A DNA stretch of 53,030 bases from DATAQC01 sp051005135 (GCA_051005135.1 JBPCJQ010000086.1:1-53030); one strand, 5' to 3'. Numbered from the stretch's first letter, positions 15,219 to 25,431 are shown. The notes: generated from the letters alone by a model not told the origin. A program made the numbers and translations.

Positions 15219-15269
15219 CGCACCACGCCGTCGTATCCTCTGGTGGGTATCCGTTAGGAGGAGGTCCCC

Positions 15270-16919
15270 ATGGGCTTCGTGATCAGGCGGTCGCTTCCCT
15301 CTCTGGGTGGGCTGGTGGCGCTGCTCGTCGGTGTCGGTTTCGCCGCGGTGGTGTTCGCAGGCGCTCCCCTGTGGTTCCCGGCGGTGTTCGCGGTGGCGAT
15401 GATCGGCCTGCAGTTCGCCGTCAACCCGCGCATCATCGAGTGGCTGGTGCCCGCGTCTGTCGTCGGGAGCCTGGGCGACGGTTACGCCACCGATCACCCT
15501 ATCGGCGACATCGTCGCCCGCCGCTGCCGGCTGGCCGGGATCCCGCTGGTCAGGCTTGGCATCGTCGACGACGGCACGCCCAACGCCTTCACGTTCGGCC
15601 ACACCCCAGGTGACGCACGGATGTGGGTGACACGCGGGCTGCTCGAGCGTCTCGACGAGCGCGAGCTCGACGCCGTGGTGGCCCACGAGGTGGGCCATGT
15701 GAAGCATTGGGACTTCGTGGTGATGACGGTGGCGGCCGTCGTGCCTATGGCGTTGTACCTGCTGTACCTCGTGACCCGCCGCTCCGACCGCCAGGGCAAG
15801 GCGGTAGCCGTCGCCGCCTACGTGGGCTACCTGGTGGCGCAGTTCACCCTCCTGGCACTCTCCCGCGCCCGGGAGACGGCGGCCGACCACTGGTCGTGCC
15901 AGACCACCGGCGACGGAGACGCCCTGGCGTCGGCGCTGGTGAAGGTGGCTTACGGGATGGGCCAGGTGAACGCGGCCCAGAAGGCGGAGGCGGCGGCCCT
16001 GGTGGCTTCGGGGAAGACGGGCAGGAAGGAGGCAGCCAAGCTGGAGCGGCGTTGGAACCGGGCCCAGTCTCTGCGGGCCATGGGCATCTTCGAGCCCCGG
16101 GCCGCCGAGGCCATGGAGGCGGCGTTCACCGGGGGCATCGATCCCCAGCGGGCGGTGGCGGCCCTGCGCTGGGACGTGGTGAACCCGTGGGGCGCCACCC
16201 TGGAGAAGCTGTCGTCGCACCCGTTGGTGGCCCGGCGCATCGCCGCCCTCGAGGAGTCGGGCCTGCCCGGTGCCCCCCGGCAGTGGGGAGTTCTGCGATC
16301 GGCGGCCACCGCCCCTGCCGACCAGGTCATGGCCGCCCGGGGCCGCTTCGCCAAGGAGCTGGCTGTGGCCGTGGCCCCGTGGGCCATCCTGGTGGCCATG
16401 GTGGGCTTCGGGTTGTTCACCGGCTCCCTCTTCGCCGTGGGCCTCGCCCTGGTGGTCGCCGGGGCGCTCTTCTACGCCAAGCAGAACCTGCGCTACCCCG
16501 GCGACTTCGCGCCTACCCCCGAGGTGGCCGGCCTCCTCGAGCGCCTCGATGCCTCCCCGGTGGCCGGCATCCCCGTCGAGATACGCGGTCGGGTCATCGG
16601 GCGAGGGATGCCCGGCTACGTCCTCTCGCCCGATCTGGTGGTGCAGGACTCCTCCGGCTTCGTCCCCCTCGTCTACGGCCAACCCATCCCCTTCGCCCGG
16701 GAATGGTTCGGCCTGGCCAAGGTCAAGGCGTTCATGGGCACCGACGTCGTGGCCCGGGGCTGGTACCGGCGCACGCCTGGCCCGGTCGTCGAGCTGCGCG
16801 AGGTCACTACCGCCGACGGCCGCCGGGCCCGCACCTGGGACTGGCTGGCCCGCTACGTGGCGTCGGCCCTCGTGCTGGCCACCGGCCTGGTGCTCTGCCT
16901 GGTGGGCCTGGCCGCCTGA
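15270..16919 (+). CDS. M48-family membrane zinc metallopeptidase (HtpX-like)
   Basis: A 549-residue protein with a strong TTAGGAGGAGGT ribosome binding site. Two N-terminal membrane segments (about 10-50) come before the catalytic region with VVAHEVGHVKHWD near residue 139 (zinc site HEXXH) and the third ligand in RARETAADHW near 205. Two further membrane segments lie between and after, around 153-165 and 368-400, and one closes the C-terminus (LVLATGLVLCLVGLA). HtpX-type proteases degrade damaged membrane proteins. It is much longer than E. coli HtpX (about 290); the extra C-terminal half is a soluble region of unknown role. Confidence 0.88.
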   Translation: MGFVIRRSLPSLGGLVALLVGVGFAAVVFAGAPLWFPAVFAVAMIGLQFAVNPRIIEWLVPASVVGSLGDGYATDHPIGDIVARRCRLAGIPLVRLGIVDDGTPNAFTFGHTPGDARMWVTRGLLERLDERELDAVVAHEVGHVKHWDFVVMTVAAVVPMALYLLYLVTRRSDRQGKAVAVAAYVGYLVAQFTLLALSRARETAADHWSCQTTGDGDALASALVKVAYGMGQVNAAQKAEAAALVASGKTGRKEAAKLERRWNRAQSLRAMGIFEPRAAEAMEAAFTGGIDPQRAVAALRWDVVNPWGATLEKLSSHPLVARRIAALEESGLPGAPRQWGVLRSAATAPADQVMAARGRFAKELAVAVAPWAILVAMVGFGLFTGSLFAVGLALVVAGALFYAKQNLRYPGDFAPTPEVAGLLERLDASPVAGIPVEIRGRVIGRGMPGYVLSPDLVVQDSSGFVPLVYGQPIPFAREWFGLAKVKAFMGTDVVARGWYRRTPGPVVELREVTTADGRRARTWDWLARYVASALVLATGLVLCLVGLAA

Positions 16920-17005
16920 CCAAGGCGCCAGCAGCTCTGCCTGGCGGGTCCTGATCAAAGGGCGGGAAGGTGGTGGCATACGACTAACAGGTGACCGGCG
17001 GGTGT

Positions 17006-17070
17006 CTCAGCGAGGACAGAGCAGATGAGTCTGCTGGCCTCGACCCACAACCGATGGGGGCCTCGCTGAG
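17006..17070. other. Candidate three-stem structured element between convergent genes
   Basis: CTCAGCGAGG (17006-17015) pairs perfectly with CCTCGCTGAG (17061-17070). Inside are AGCAG/CTGCT, closing a 6-nt loop, and a weaker CCC/GGG stem, so the whole can be drawn as a three-way junction. It lies in the 213-nt gap between the M48 gene and the metallo-hydrolase end. It may be a terminator or a small RNA. No poly-U tract follows. Confidence 0.35.
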
Positions 17071-17132
17071 GGCGGTGCAGTCGCGTATCTCGACCTGGGT
17101 GATGCGATGGTTCTGGTTCCGGGAGGGGTTAG

Positions 17133-18050
17133 TTAGCTGAGCGGCTCGGGCGTGTGCTCGAGCCAGCGGTGCAGGCCGGTGGCGTTGGAGTGGATGCTGT
17201 TCAGCGCGTCCATGCGCTGGCGTTGGGCTGGATCCGCACCGGCCAGCTGGTCGCCGAAGGCACGGGTGAGGGCGTCGGCCACGTCGTCGCCTGATCTCCA
17301 GGCCCTCTCCGCCACTTCGGCCCATCGGCGCAACAACTCCTCGGCCTCGGCCAGCACGGGGCCCGGCTCACCGGGCACCACGCCGAAATGGGCTAGGGCC
17401 AGGGCCGATGGGCGACGCCCGGCCATGCGCCGCAGCGACATGATGGCGGCGCCGAGGTCGAAATCGGGCGGAGGAGTGGCGGGCCACAAGATGCCGATGT
17501 CGGGCAGGCGCACGCCCACGGCGTCTCCCGAGAACAGCAGGCCGCTCTGCGAGTCGTGCAGGCAGATGTGATGGCGGGCGTGGCCGGGGGAGTCGACCGC
17601 TGTCAACGCTCGGTGATCACCCAACGCCACCCCATCGCCGTCACCCAGAACCTGGATGCGCTCGTCCGCGGTCGGCGTCAGGCGCCCGTACAGCGAGTCG
17701 AGCCGGTCGCCGTAGACCCGAGCCGCCGATGCCACCAGGCGTGACGGATCGGCCAAGTGGCGAGCGCCCTTCTCGTGCACGTAGACGGTGGCTCGGGGGA
17801 AGGCCCGGGCTATGTCGCCCACTCCCCCGGCATGGTCGAGGTGGAGATGGGTGACGACCACCCCGGCCAGGTCGGCCGCCCCGATGCCCAGGCCGGCCAG
17901 GGCGTCGAGCACGACAGGTACCGATGTCTGGCTCCCCGTCTCCACCAGCACCGGCACCGGGCCGGTCAGCAGGTAGCCGGCGGTGACCTGGTGCCATCCC
18001 CCCAACCGGGTGTCGATCTGCACGACCCCAGGGGCGACCTCCCGAGGCAT
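17133..18050 (-). CDS. Metallo-beta-lactamase-fold hydrolase
   Basis: A 305-residue protein starting at ATG 18050 behind AGAAGG; the frame is open further upstream but is not protein-like there. The dimetal motif is THLHLDHAGG, near residue 76. Later ligands are His in VDSPGHARHHI, Asp in LLFSGDAVG and His in LALAHFGVVPG. The glyoxalase II-like subgroup is probable, but the substrate is unknown. It follows the LLM oxidoreductase gene by 47 nt on the same strand and is likely co-transcribed. Confidence 0.86.
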   Translation of the reverse strand: MPREVAPGVVQIDTRLGGWHQVTAGYLLTGPVPVLVETGSQTSVPVVLDALAGLGIGAADLAGVVVTHLHLDHAGGVGDIARAFPRATVYVHEKGARHLADPSRLVASAARVYGDRLDSLYGRLTPTADERIQVLGDGDGVALGDHRALTAVDSPGHARHHICLHDSQSGLLFSGDAVGVRLPDIGILWPATPPPDFDLGAAIMSLRRMAGRRPSALALAHFGVVPGEPGPVLAEAEELLRRWAEVAERAWRSGDDVADALTRAFGDQLAGADPAQRQRMDALNSIHSNATGLHRWLEHTPEPLS

Positions 18051-18097
18051 CAGCGCCTTCTGGTCGCTGCGGGCCGCCGCTTCGCTGCGGTCCTCGC

Positions 18098-18931
18098 TCA
18101 GCGATCCACCAGCTCGGGAAGGATCTTGTCGACGAACTCCTCCACCCGTGTTCGGCCCTGCGGCGGCCAGTCGGCCACCAGGTAGGAGAAGCCGGCATCG
18201 GCTAGCTCGGCCGCGGTGGCCCGCACCTGGCCCCACGGATCGGACAACGACAAGCTGGTGGCCCTGGTGATCGACGCCGGGTCGCGACCAGCGCGCCGGG
18301 CGTGCTCGTCGAGCACCGCCGCCTTGGCCCGCAGCGCTGCAGGCGAGCCGAACGAGTGCCACACATCGGCATAGCGGGCAGCGATGGGGATGGTGCGCCT
18401 CGTGCCCCCGGCGCCCACCCACAGCGGCGGGCGCGGGCGCTGCACAGGGCGGGGCAGGTAGGTGGCCTGGCGGAGTTGGTAGTGGCGACCCTCGAAGGCG
18501 GCGGGGTCGGTGGTCATGAGGGCGACGATGGCCTGGAGCCCCTCCTCCAAGCGGTCGATGCGCTCGGCAGCGGAGGGGAAGGGGACGCCCAGAGCGGTGT
18601 GCTCCGTCTCGTACCAGCCCGCACCGAGGGCCAGCTCCAGTCGCCCGGCCGAGACATGGTCGACGGTGACGGCCTCGGCGGCCAGCACCGACGGATGGCG
18701 ATAGGTCATCCCCGTGACGAGGGCACCCAGGCGGATACGGCTGGTACAGGCGGCCAAGGCGGCGAGCAGGGTGTAGGCCTCCAAGCACGGTCCTGGACCC
18801 TCGCCGTACAGGGGCTCGAAGTGGTCGAACACCCACGCCCCGTCGAAGCCCGCTTCCTCGCCGAAGCGCACTCGGGCGAGCAGCTCGTCCCACCCGAGGC
18901 GGTGCTGGGAGACGTCGATACCGATCCTCAC
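18098..18931 (-). CDS. LLM-class (luciferase-like) oxidoreductase, probably F420-dependent
   Basis: A 277-residue TIM-barrel protein. The start GTG at 18931 gives the classical opening VRIGIDVSQHRLGWDELLARVRFGEEAGFDGAWVFDHF. Conserved later parts are RIRLGALVTGMTYRHPSVLAAEAVTVDHVSAGRLELALGAGW and RPPLWVGAGGTRRTIPIAARYADVW. Members mostly use cofactor F420 in actinobacteria, though the substrate cannot be read from sequence. A 49-bp palindrome begins 24 bp upstream of the start. The metallo-hydrolase gene follows. Confidence 0.88.
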   Translation of the reverse strand: MRIGIDVSQHRLGWDELLARVRFGEEAGFDGAWVFDHFEPLYGEGPGPCLEAYTLLAALAACTSRIRLGALVTGMTYRHPSVLAAEAVTVDHVSAGRLELALGAGWYETEHTALGVPFPSAAERIDRLEEGLQAIVALMTTDPAAFEGRHYQLRQATYLPRPVQRPRPPLWVGAGGTRRTIPIAARYADVWHSFGSPAALRAKAAVLDEHARRAGRDPASITRATSLSLSDPWGQVRATAAELADAGFSYLVADWPPQGRTRVEEFVDKILPELVDR

Positions 18932-18954
18932 CGCCTCACTGTGTCCCCTTCTGC

Positions 18955-19003
18955 GTTCCGTGTCGACTTCACTACCGTGGAGGTGGTGAAGTCGACAAAG
19001 AAC
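18955..19003. repeat. 49-bp palindrome, copy A (GTTC...GAAC)
   Basis: The left arm 18955-18976 and right arm 18982-19003 pair at 19 of 22 positions around the 5-nt centre GTGGA. The right arm ends CAAAGAAC. The core is GTCGACTTCAC/GTGAAGTCGAC. It is the same length and has the same ends as the elements at 22761 and 50343. It sits between the LLM gene start and a glycosylase remnant. Confidence 0.75.
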
Positions 19004-19009
19004 AGGGCG

Positions 19010-19120
19010 ATGGCGGCCACAGACCTCATCCCCGAGTTGCCCATGCTCGACGCTTTGACCGCCGCCGCCGCCGGGTGCCGGGCGTGCGAGCTGTGGGGGC
19101 ACGGTACCAGGACGGTGTAG
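19010..19120 (+). pseudogene. N-terminal remnant of a UdgX-like uracil-DNA glycosylase
   Basis: A 36-residue frame ending LDALTAAAAGCRACELWGHGTRTV, then TAG. The piece LTAAAAGCRACELW matches the start of family-4/UdgX uracil-DNA glycosylases, where GCRxCxLY/W supplies an iron-sulfur Cys and is followed by ATQTVFGEG. Here the frame stops where that would continue, and no further glycosylase motif is present before the cation efflux gene. The call rests on one short motif. Confidence 0.45.
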
Positions 19121-19161
19121 AGGCCCGCCAGGTCAGGCCGCGCTGTGGTGGACTCGGCTCC

Positions 19162-20091
19162 ATGGCACCCGGGGAACAGGACGAGGGCGGCCGCAGGGTC
19201 ATCGTGGCCGCCTTCCTGGCCAACCTCGGCATCGCTGTGGCCAAGCTGGTGGGCTTCGCCTTCACCGGGGCAGCGTCGATGATGGCCGAAGGCGTGCACT
19301 CGTTGGCCGACACCGCCAACCAGGGCCTCCTGCTGCTCGGACGCTCGCGGTCCCGGCGGCCCGCCGACCCTGACCACCCGTTCGGCCACGGGCGGGAGCG
19401 CTATTTCTGGGCCTTCGTGGTGGCCCTTGTGATCTTCAGCCTGGGTTCGCTGTTCGCCCTGTTCGAGGGAGTGGAGAAGCTGCGCCAGCCCCACGAGCTG
19501 GAATCGCCTTCCTGGGCCGTCGGCATCCTCATCGTCGCCGCCGTCTTCGAGGGCTTCTCGTTGCGCACCGCGGTGAGGGAGGGCTCGACCGCCCGCGGTT
19601 CCCAGTCGTGGTGGCGATTCATCCGCCGCTCCAAGACGCCCGAGCTGCCTGTCGTGCTGCTCGAGGACTTCGGTGCCCTGGTCGGCCTGGCCTTCGCCCT
19701 GGTCGGCGTGGGCCTGGCCGCGGTCACCGGCAACCCCCGCTTCGACGCCGTCGGCAGCGTCGCCATCGGCGCCTTGCTGGGGGCCATCGCCGTCACCCTG
19801 GCGGTGGAGACGAAGAGCCTGCTCATCGGCGAGGCGGCGGCGCCGGCCGTCATCGACGAGATCCACCGCCGCATGGAGGCGATCGACTCGGTGCGCCGGG
19901 TGGTTCACCTGCGCACCGAGCACCTGGGCCCCGAGGAGCTGCTGGTGGCGGCCAAGCTCGAGTTCGACGCCGATCTCGACGTGACGGGGCTCGCCTTGGC
20001 CATCGACGATGTGGAGGCGTCGGTCCGCGACGGAATCCCAGCCGCCCGGCTCATCTACATCGAACCCGGCCTGCCCTGGGCGGGCAGCTGA
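19162..20091 (+). CDS. Cation diffusion facilitator family metal transporter
   Basis: A 309-residue membrane protein of the CDF family, which exchanges Zn2+ or related ions for protons. The opening VIVAAFLANLGIAVAKLVGFAFTGAASMMAEGVHSLADTANQ contains the typical TM2 HxxxD metal site (HSLAD). DHPFGHGRERYFW follows TM2. Two later TM segments include LEDFGALVGLAFALVGVGL, where the usual HxxxD-type site reads EDFGA. A cytosolic C-terminal domain holds RRMEAIDSVRRVVHLRTEHLGPEELLV. It resembles the longer actinobacterial CDF branch. ATG 19162 lacks a clear ribosome binding site. Confidence 0.87.
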   Translation: MAPGEQDEGGRRVIVAAFLANLGIAVAKLVGFAFTGAASMMAEGVHSLADTANQGLLLLGRSRSRRPADPDHPFGHGRERYFWAFVVALVIFSLGSLFALFEGVEKLRQPHELESPSWAVGILIVAAVFEGFSLRTAVREGSTARGSQSWWRFIRRSKTPELPVVLLEDFGALVGLAFALVGVGLAAVTGNPRFDAVGSVAIGALLGAIAVTLAVETKSLLIGEAAAPAVIDEIHRRMEAIDSVRRVVHLRTEHLGPEELLVAAKLEFDADLDVTGLALAIDDVEASVRDGIPAARLIYIEPGLPWAGS

Positions 20092-20097
20092 GGCGCC

Positions 20098-20861
20098 GCC
20101 CCGGTCATCCGTGGGCTCGGGGTGCTCAGACGCCTGGACATGGACCAACGGCCGGGCCAGCGTGGGAGGCCGTGCTTGCGGTCGCGTAAGCCCGCGGCGA
20201 CCTCCGCTACTGACCCCCCGTAGGCTCTCGTGCGGTCGAGCCCCTGCACGAGCTTCGAGCAGGAGGCGCAGGACGGAAGTTCCGTCTCGCCCTCGTGAGC
20301 CCACGGCCTCGCCGGCGTTGCATGTAGGCCACTGACAGGTGGCCATCGCGCAAGGCACTGTCGACGACGGCCTCCAGGTCCTCTCGGCCCAGGAACGAAG
20401 CTAGGTCGACAACGGTGCGAGCCGGCCGGGTCACCGGTATCCCGCCGACCTCGGAAACGTCGGCAGGCGAGAGTGCACGACCACGCCACCAACCCTCCGC
20501 TCACCTCGACCGGCGAACGTCACCTCCACACGCCCCTTCTCCAGCCCGTCGAAGCACCACAGTGCGCCTGCGGTCCTATGCGAAGCCACCGCCCCAGGGC
20601 CGACTGCCATGCACGCGCCCGGCACCTGTTCCCACGCCTGGGGGCACCCGCCAGGGCATAGACCGACGGGTCGACCCTCACCCAGAGCCCAGCGTGAATC
20701 CTGTCGTACGCCATCTTCGGTGTCAGGCCTGCGGCGAGGGCTTGGCGACGCTGGAACACGCCATGCTGTCGTCTCGCCAGCGCGACCAGATCCCGTTCTG
20801 TGCGCCTCTGGTTCCCGGGGAGGGAACTCATCCGTGCCACTACCCATCTCTGAGGCAACAA
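20098..20861 (-). pseudogene. Frameshifted AbiEi-antitoxin/DUF559-type protein gene
   Basis: Three minus-strand frames, read in order, reconstruct one protein family. Frame 1 (20861 to about 20645) gives ARRQHGVFQRRQALAAGLT and VRVDPSVYALAGAP. Frame 2 (to about 20460) gives VGPGAVASHRTAGALW and GGVVVHSRLPTF. Frame 3 (to about 20300) gives GGIPVTRPARTVVDLASFLGRED. A further shift yields GRDGTSVLRLLLEARAG. This order is that of actinobacterial proteins with an AbiEi-like N-terminal winged helix and often a DUF559 nuclease-like end. At least three frameshifts make it a pseudogene; sequencing error is possible but would need several events. Confidence 0.7.
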
Positions 20862-20924
20862 CCTCGGGGGAAGGGCGGTCGCACCGTACCATTCGGGCTG
20901 ACGTCGCCAGGCGGCGGTCTGGCA

Positions 20925-22658
<1,734 letters not shown>

Positions 22659-22659
22659 T

Positions 22660-22745
22660 GGCACTCCCTCCGCGGGCATTACCCCGATCAGGTCAACGGT
22701 CGGCGCTACTGCGCCCTCTCAGCCCGGTGACCCGGGCTCCCGTCC
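22660..22745 (-). promoter_or_regulatory. TPP riboswitch (THI element) of thiC
   Basis: On the minus strand it reads ACGGGAGCCCGGGT, then GGGCTGAGAGGGC, then ACCTGATCGGGGTAATGCC and GCGGAGGGAGTG. These are the conserved THI-box segments in the right order (CTGAGA, ACCTGATC-GG-TAATGCC-GCG-AGGGA). The final GGAGGG doubles as the thiC ribosome binding site, so TPP binding would hide it and block translation initiation. Confidence 0.93.
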
Positions 22746-22760
22746 CGCCCAGCTTGACAC

Positions 22761-22809
22761 GTTCTTGGGCGCGCTGACCGCGCCGGGCGCGGCCAGCGCG
22801 CCAAAGAAC
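22761..22809. repeat. 49-bp palindrome, copy B (GTTC...GAAC)
   Basis: The arms 22761-22782 and 22788-22809 pair at 20 of 22 positions around the centre CCGGG. The left arm begins GTTCTTGGGCGCGCTG and the right arm ends CAGCGCGCCAAAGAAC. It lies 15 bp upstream of the TPP riboswitch and 14 bp before the MauE-like gene, in their divergent promoter region. Confidence 0.75.
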
Positions 22810-22823
22810 GGCAGTATCGAGGT

Positions 22824-23324
22824 ATGGCCGGGTTCGGTTACGTGTGTGCGGTGCTGCTGGCCCTGGTGTTCGTGCGGGCCGGCACGGCCAAGGTGGCTCG
22901 CCCGGCGGCGACCGCGGCCGGCTTCGCCGCCCTGGGCGTGCCAGCCGCACCGGCGATCGCCCGCGCCGTGCCGCTGGTGGAGCTGGCCCTGGCCGTGGCG
23001 CTGCTCGCCGTGCCCCGGGCCGGGGGCATCGCCGCCCTCGTGCTACTCGCCGGGTTCAGCGCCTTCCTGGCCCGGACGGTGCGAGCCGGCGTCACCGTGG
23101 GCTGCAACTGCTTCGGCCAAGCCGGGGCGGAGCCGGTGTCGGGACGCGACCTGGTGCGCAACGCCATGCTCGGCCTTCTGGCGGCGGCCGCGCTGGGCGC
23201 GACCCGGCCGACGCGGCCCAGCGCGGGCGCGGTGGCGACCGCGGTCGCCGCCGTCGCCGTCGATGCTGTCACCCTGCGCCTCGTGGGAAGCTGGAGAGGT
23301 GCACAACGGGATCGTCGAGGGTGA
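22824..23324 (+). CDS. MauE/DoxX-type integral membrane protein
   Basis: A 166-residue protein with four membrane segments: about 5-22, 45-65, 68-85 and 118-140. The opening VCAVLLALVFVRAGTAKVARP and the internal VTVGCNCFGQAG are typical of the MauE branch of the DoxX-like superfamily, which is linked to disulfide or quinone chemistry. The two Cys in CNCFG may be redox-active. The partner is unknown. The gene starts just after a 49-bp palindrome and is divergent from thiC. Confidence 0.8.
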   Translation: MAGFGYVCAVLLALVFVRAGTAKVARPAATAAGFAALGVPAAPAIARAVPLVELALAVALLAVPRAGGIAALVLLAGFSAFLARTVRAGVTVGCNCFGQAGAEPVSGRDLVRNAMLGLLAAAALGATRPTRPSAGAVATAVAAVAVDAVTLRLVGSWRGAQRDRRG

Positions 23325-23463
23325 GCCGGGGATCTTCCCCCCCGATCCCATCGGCCGCCTGTTCCGCCGCCTGATAGGGCGGCTGTGGCATCGACACCGC
23401 CCGCCAGCCCCGCCCACTGCCGAACCGAACACTCCCGAGCATCGGGAAACCGAAGGCCCCTGA
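23299..23463 (+). CDS. Possible small basic/proline-rich ORF
   Basis: A 54-residue frame starting at GTG 23299 behind GGAGA, overlapping the MauE-like gene end by 26 nt. It contains IGRLFRRLIGRLWHRHRPPAPP and an acidic end, HRETEGP. No family is recognised and it may be spurious; if real, it would link the MauE and YihY genes into one unit. Confidence 0.35.
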   Translation: MHNGIVEGEPGIFPPDPIGRLFRRLIGRLWHRHRPPAPPTAEPNTPEHRETEGP

Positions 23464-23519
23464 CCGGCTCGAGGCGGCCCGCCCGGATAGGCGACCAGCG
23501 ACCCGGGAAGGAAGACTCG

Positions 23520-24353
23520 GTGGCTGGTCGAGCGTGGTCTACGGCGATCGCCGACGTGGTCGAGGCGCGGTTACCCGGGCCGATGGCAGCGGTGGTGCGC
23601 CGGCTGCGCTCTGAGGACGTCTTCCTCCTGGCCGCGGGCCTTTCCTTCTATGCCCTGGTGTCGGTGGTGCCCTTCGCGGTGCTCGTGCTGTGGTTGGTGA
23701 GCCTGATCACCGGTAAGGCCCGGGTCCACACCGTCGCCGACCAGCTGGCACGCCACCTTCCCGCCCAGCTGGGCGTCGAGAACGCCTTTCAACGCGTCGC
23801 CGATCTCGGGGTCGGCCTGGGCTTGGGATCCCTCGCCGCCCTGATCTGGCCCGCCACGGCCTACGGGGCTGGCCTGCGCCGGTCTTTCGCTCGCCTCGCC
23901 CACAACAGGGACGAAGACGTCAAGGGCCTCCGCGGGCGGGCCCTGGCCCTGGGCCTGATCGGCGTGGTGCCCGCCCTCTCGCTGGTCGGACTGGTAGCCG
24001 CCTACCTCGGTACTGCCGTTGTGGGGCACGGGACCGTCGCCAAAATCACGGGATGGGCGCTCGCCCTGGGCTTCGGGTTCACCGCCAGCGCCATGGGCGT
24101 GGCCGTGATCTACCGGCTGTTCACTCCCCTCTCCCTCGGGTGGAGAAGCATTGCCCGGGGGGCGGTGGCGGCCGCCGGGGCCATCTCGGTTGTCTCCCTC
24201 GGTTACGTCATCTTTCTGAATTCCGGGGTCGATTTCCAACACAAGTACGCCACCAGCAGCCTGGCCGCGGTGGTTCTCCTCGCCTTCTGGCTGTTCATGA
24301 CCAACGCCCTCATCCTCGTGGGGTTCCAGATCGCCCAGGAAGTGTCGGCGTGA
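23520..24353 (+). CDS. YihY/BrkB-family inner membrane protein
   Basis: A 277-residue protein starting at GTG 23520 behind AAGGAAG. The signature AAGLSFYALVSVVPFAVLVLWLV lies near residue 35, and a C-terminal RGAVAAAGAISVVSLGYVIFLNSGVDF with AVVLLAFWLFMTNALILVGFQI carries the family's last helices. About six membrane helices are visible. The family was once called RNase BN in error; its transport or structural role is unknown. HemE follows by 46 nt but appears to have its own promoter. Confidence 0.85.
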   Translation: MAGRAWSTAIADVVEARLPGPMAAVVRRLRSEDVFLLAAGLSFYALVSVVPFAVLVLWLVSLITGKARVHTVADQLARHLPAQLGVENAFQRVADLGVGLGLGSLAALIWPATAYGAGLRRSFARLAHNRDEDVKGLRGRALALGLIGVVPALSLVGLVAAYLGTAVVGHGTVAKITGWALALGFGFTASAMGVAVIYRLFTPLSLGWRSIARGAVAAAGAISVVSLGYVIFLNSGVDFQHKYATSSLAAVVLLAFWLFMTNALILVGFQIAQEVSA

Positions 24354-24387
24354 CGAGGGCGCCTGCGGGTAGGCCCGGGGGGGCGGG

Positions 24388-24393
24388 TAACTT
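24388..24393 (+). promoter_or_regulatory. -10-like TAACTT of hemE
   Basis: The hexamer ends 6 nt before the GTG at 24400, and no ribosome binding site is present. This is consistent with a leaderless heme-operon transcript. Confidence 0.45.
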
Positions 24394-24399
24394 GCGTTC

Positions 24400-25431
24400 G
24401 TGGCAGCCGCCCCCCGCAGCATCTTCCTGGACGCCTGTCGGGGGCGGGCCGTGGAGCACGTCCCGGTGTGGTTCATGCGCCAGGCGGGGCGGTCGCTGCC
24501 CGAATACAGGCGGGTGCGGGCACGAACGTCCATGTTCGACATCGTGGGCGATCCCGCGCTGGCCGCCGAGGTCACCATGCAGCCGGTGCGGCGATTGGGC
24601 GTCGACGCCGCCATCCTCTTCTCCGACATCGTCATCCCCCTGGTGGCCGTGGGTGTGGGCATCGAGCTGCGCGAGGGCGTGGGGCCCGTGCTGGACCAGC
24701 CCTTCCGCACCGCCGCCGACCTCGCCCGCCTGCGACCCCTCGAGCCGGCCGACCTGGCCTCGGTGCTCGAAACGGTCCGCCTGGTGGCCAAGGAGGCCGA
24801 GGTGCCGCTCATCGGCTTCGCCGGCGCCCCCTTCACCCTGGCCAGCTACCTGGTAGAGGGTGGCCCGTCGCGCCACCACGCCCGCACCAAGACGCTCATG
24901 CATGCCGACACCGCCACCTGGTCACGCCTCCTCGACGCGCTGGCCGACATGTCCCTCGCCTCGCTGCGGGCCCAGGTGGAAGCCGGTGCCGCCGCCGTGC
25001 AGGTGTTCGACTCGTGGGCCGGTGCCCTGTCGCCGTCGGACTACCGCCGGTTCGTGCTGCCCGCCAGCAGGCGTATCTTCGCTGGCCTGGCCGACCTGGG
25101 GGTTCCCCGCATCCACTTCGGCGTAGGCACCGGGGAGCTGCTGGGCCTGCTCGGCGAAGCGGGGGCCGACGTGGTGGGTGTCGACTGGCGAGTGCCGCTC
25201 GACGAGGCTCGGGGCCGGCTCGGACCCGATGTGGCCGTGCAGGGAAACCTCGATCCGGCCATCTGCGTGGCTCCCCCGCCCGTGGTCTCCGCCGCGGTGG
25301 CCGACGTGCTGGAGCGCAACGGCGGGCGTCCGGGCCACGTGTTCAACCTGGGGCACGGGGTGCTGCCCCAGACCGACCCCGACACCCTCCGCCGCATTGT
25401 CGACCAGGTGCACGCCTGGCCCGTCTCGTGA
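24400..25431 (+). CDS. hemE: Uroporphyrinogen decarboxylase
   Basis: A 343-residue cytosolic enzyme that decarboxylates uroporphyrinogen III to coproporphyrinogen III. Signature one, PVWFMRQAGRSLPEYR, sits near residue 25. ILFSDIVIPLVAVG provides the catalytic Asp, and GFAGAPFTLASYLVEGGPS is signature two. VQVFDSWAGALSP and FNLGHGVLPQTDP are further conserved parts. It opens a run of five genes with 4- to 8-nt overlaps or 3-nt gaps. Confidence 0.95.
   Translation: MAAAPRSIFLDACRGRAVEHVPVWFMRQAGRSLPEYRRVRARTSMFDIVGDPALAAEVTMQPVRRLGVDAAILFSDIVIPLVAVGVGIELREGVGPVLDQPFRTAADLARLRPLEPADLASVLETVRLVAKEAEVPLIGFAGAPFTLASYLVEGGPSRHHARTKTLMHADTATWSRLLDALADMSLASLRAQVEAGAAAVQVFDSWAGALSPSDYRRFVLPASRRIFAGLADLGVPRIHFGVGTGELLGLLGEAGADVVGVDWRVPLDEARGRLGPDVAVQGNLDPAICVAPPPVVSAAVADVLERNGGRPGHVFNLGHGVLPQTDPDTLRRIVDQVHAWPVS

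Noticed and set aside
14502..16979. Very long minus-strand open frame (825 codons)
   Set aside because: It is antisense to the methyltransferase and the M48 peptidase, is rich in His, Gln, Gly and Arg, and has no recognisable motif. It is a frame kept open by high GC.
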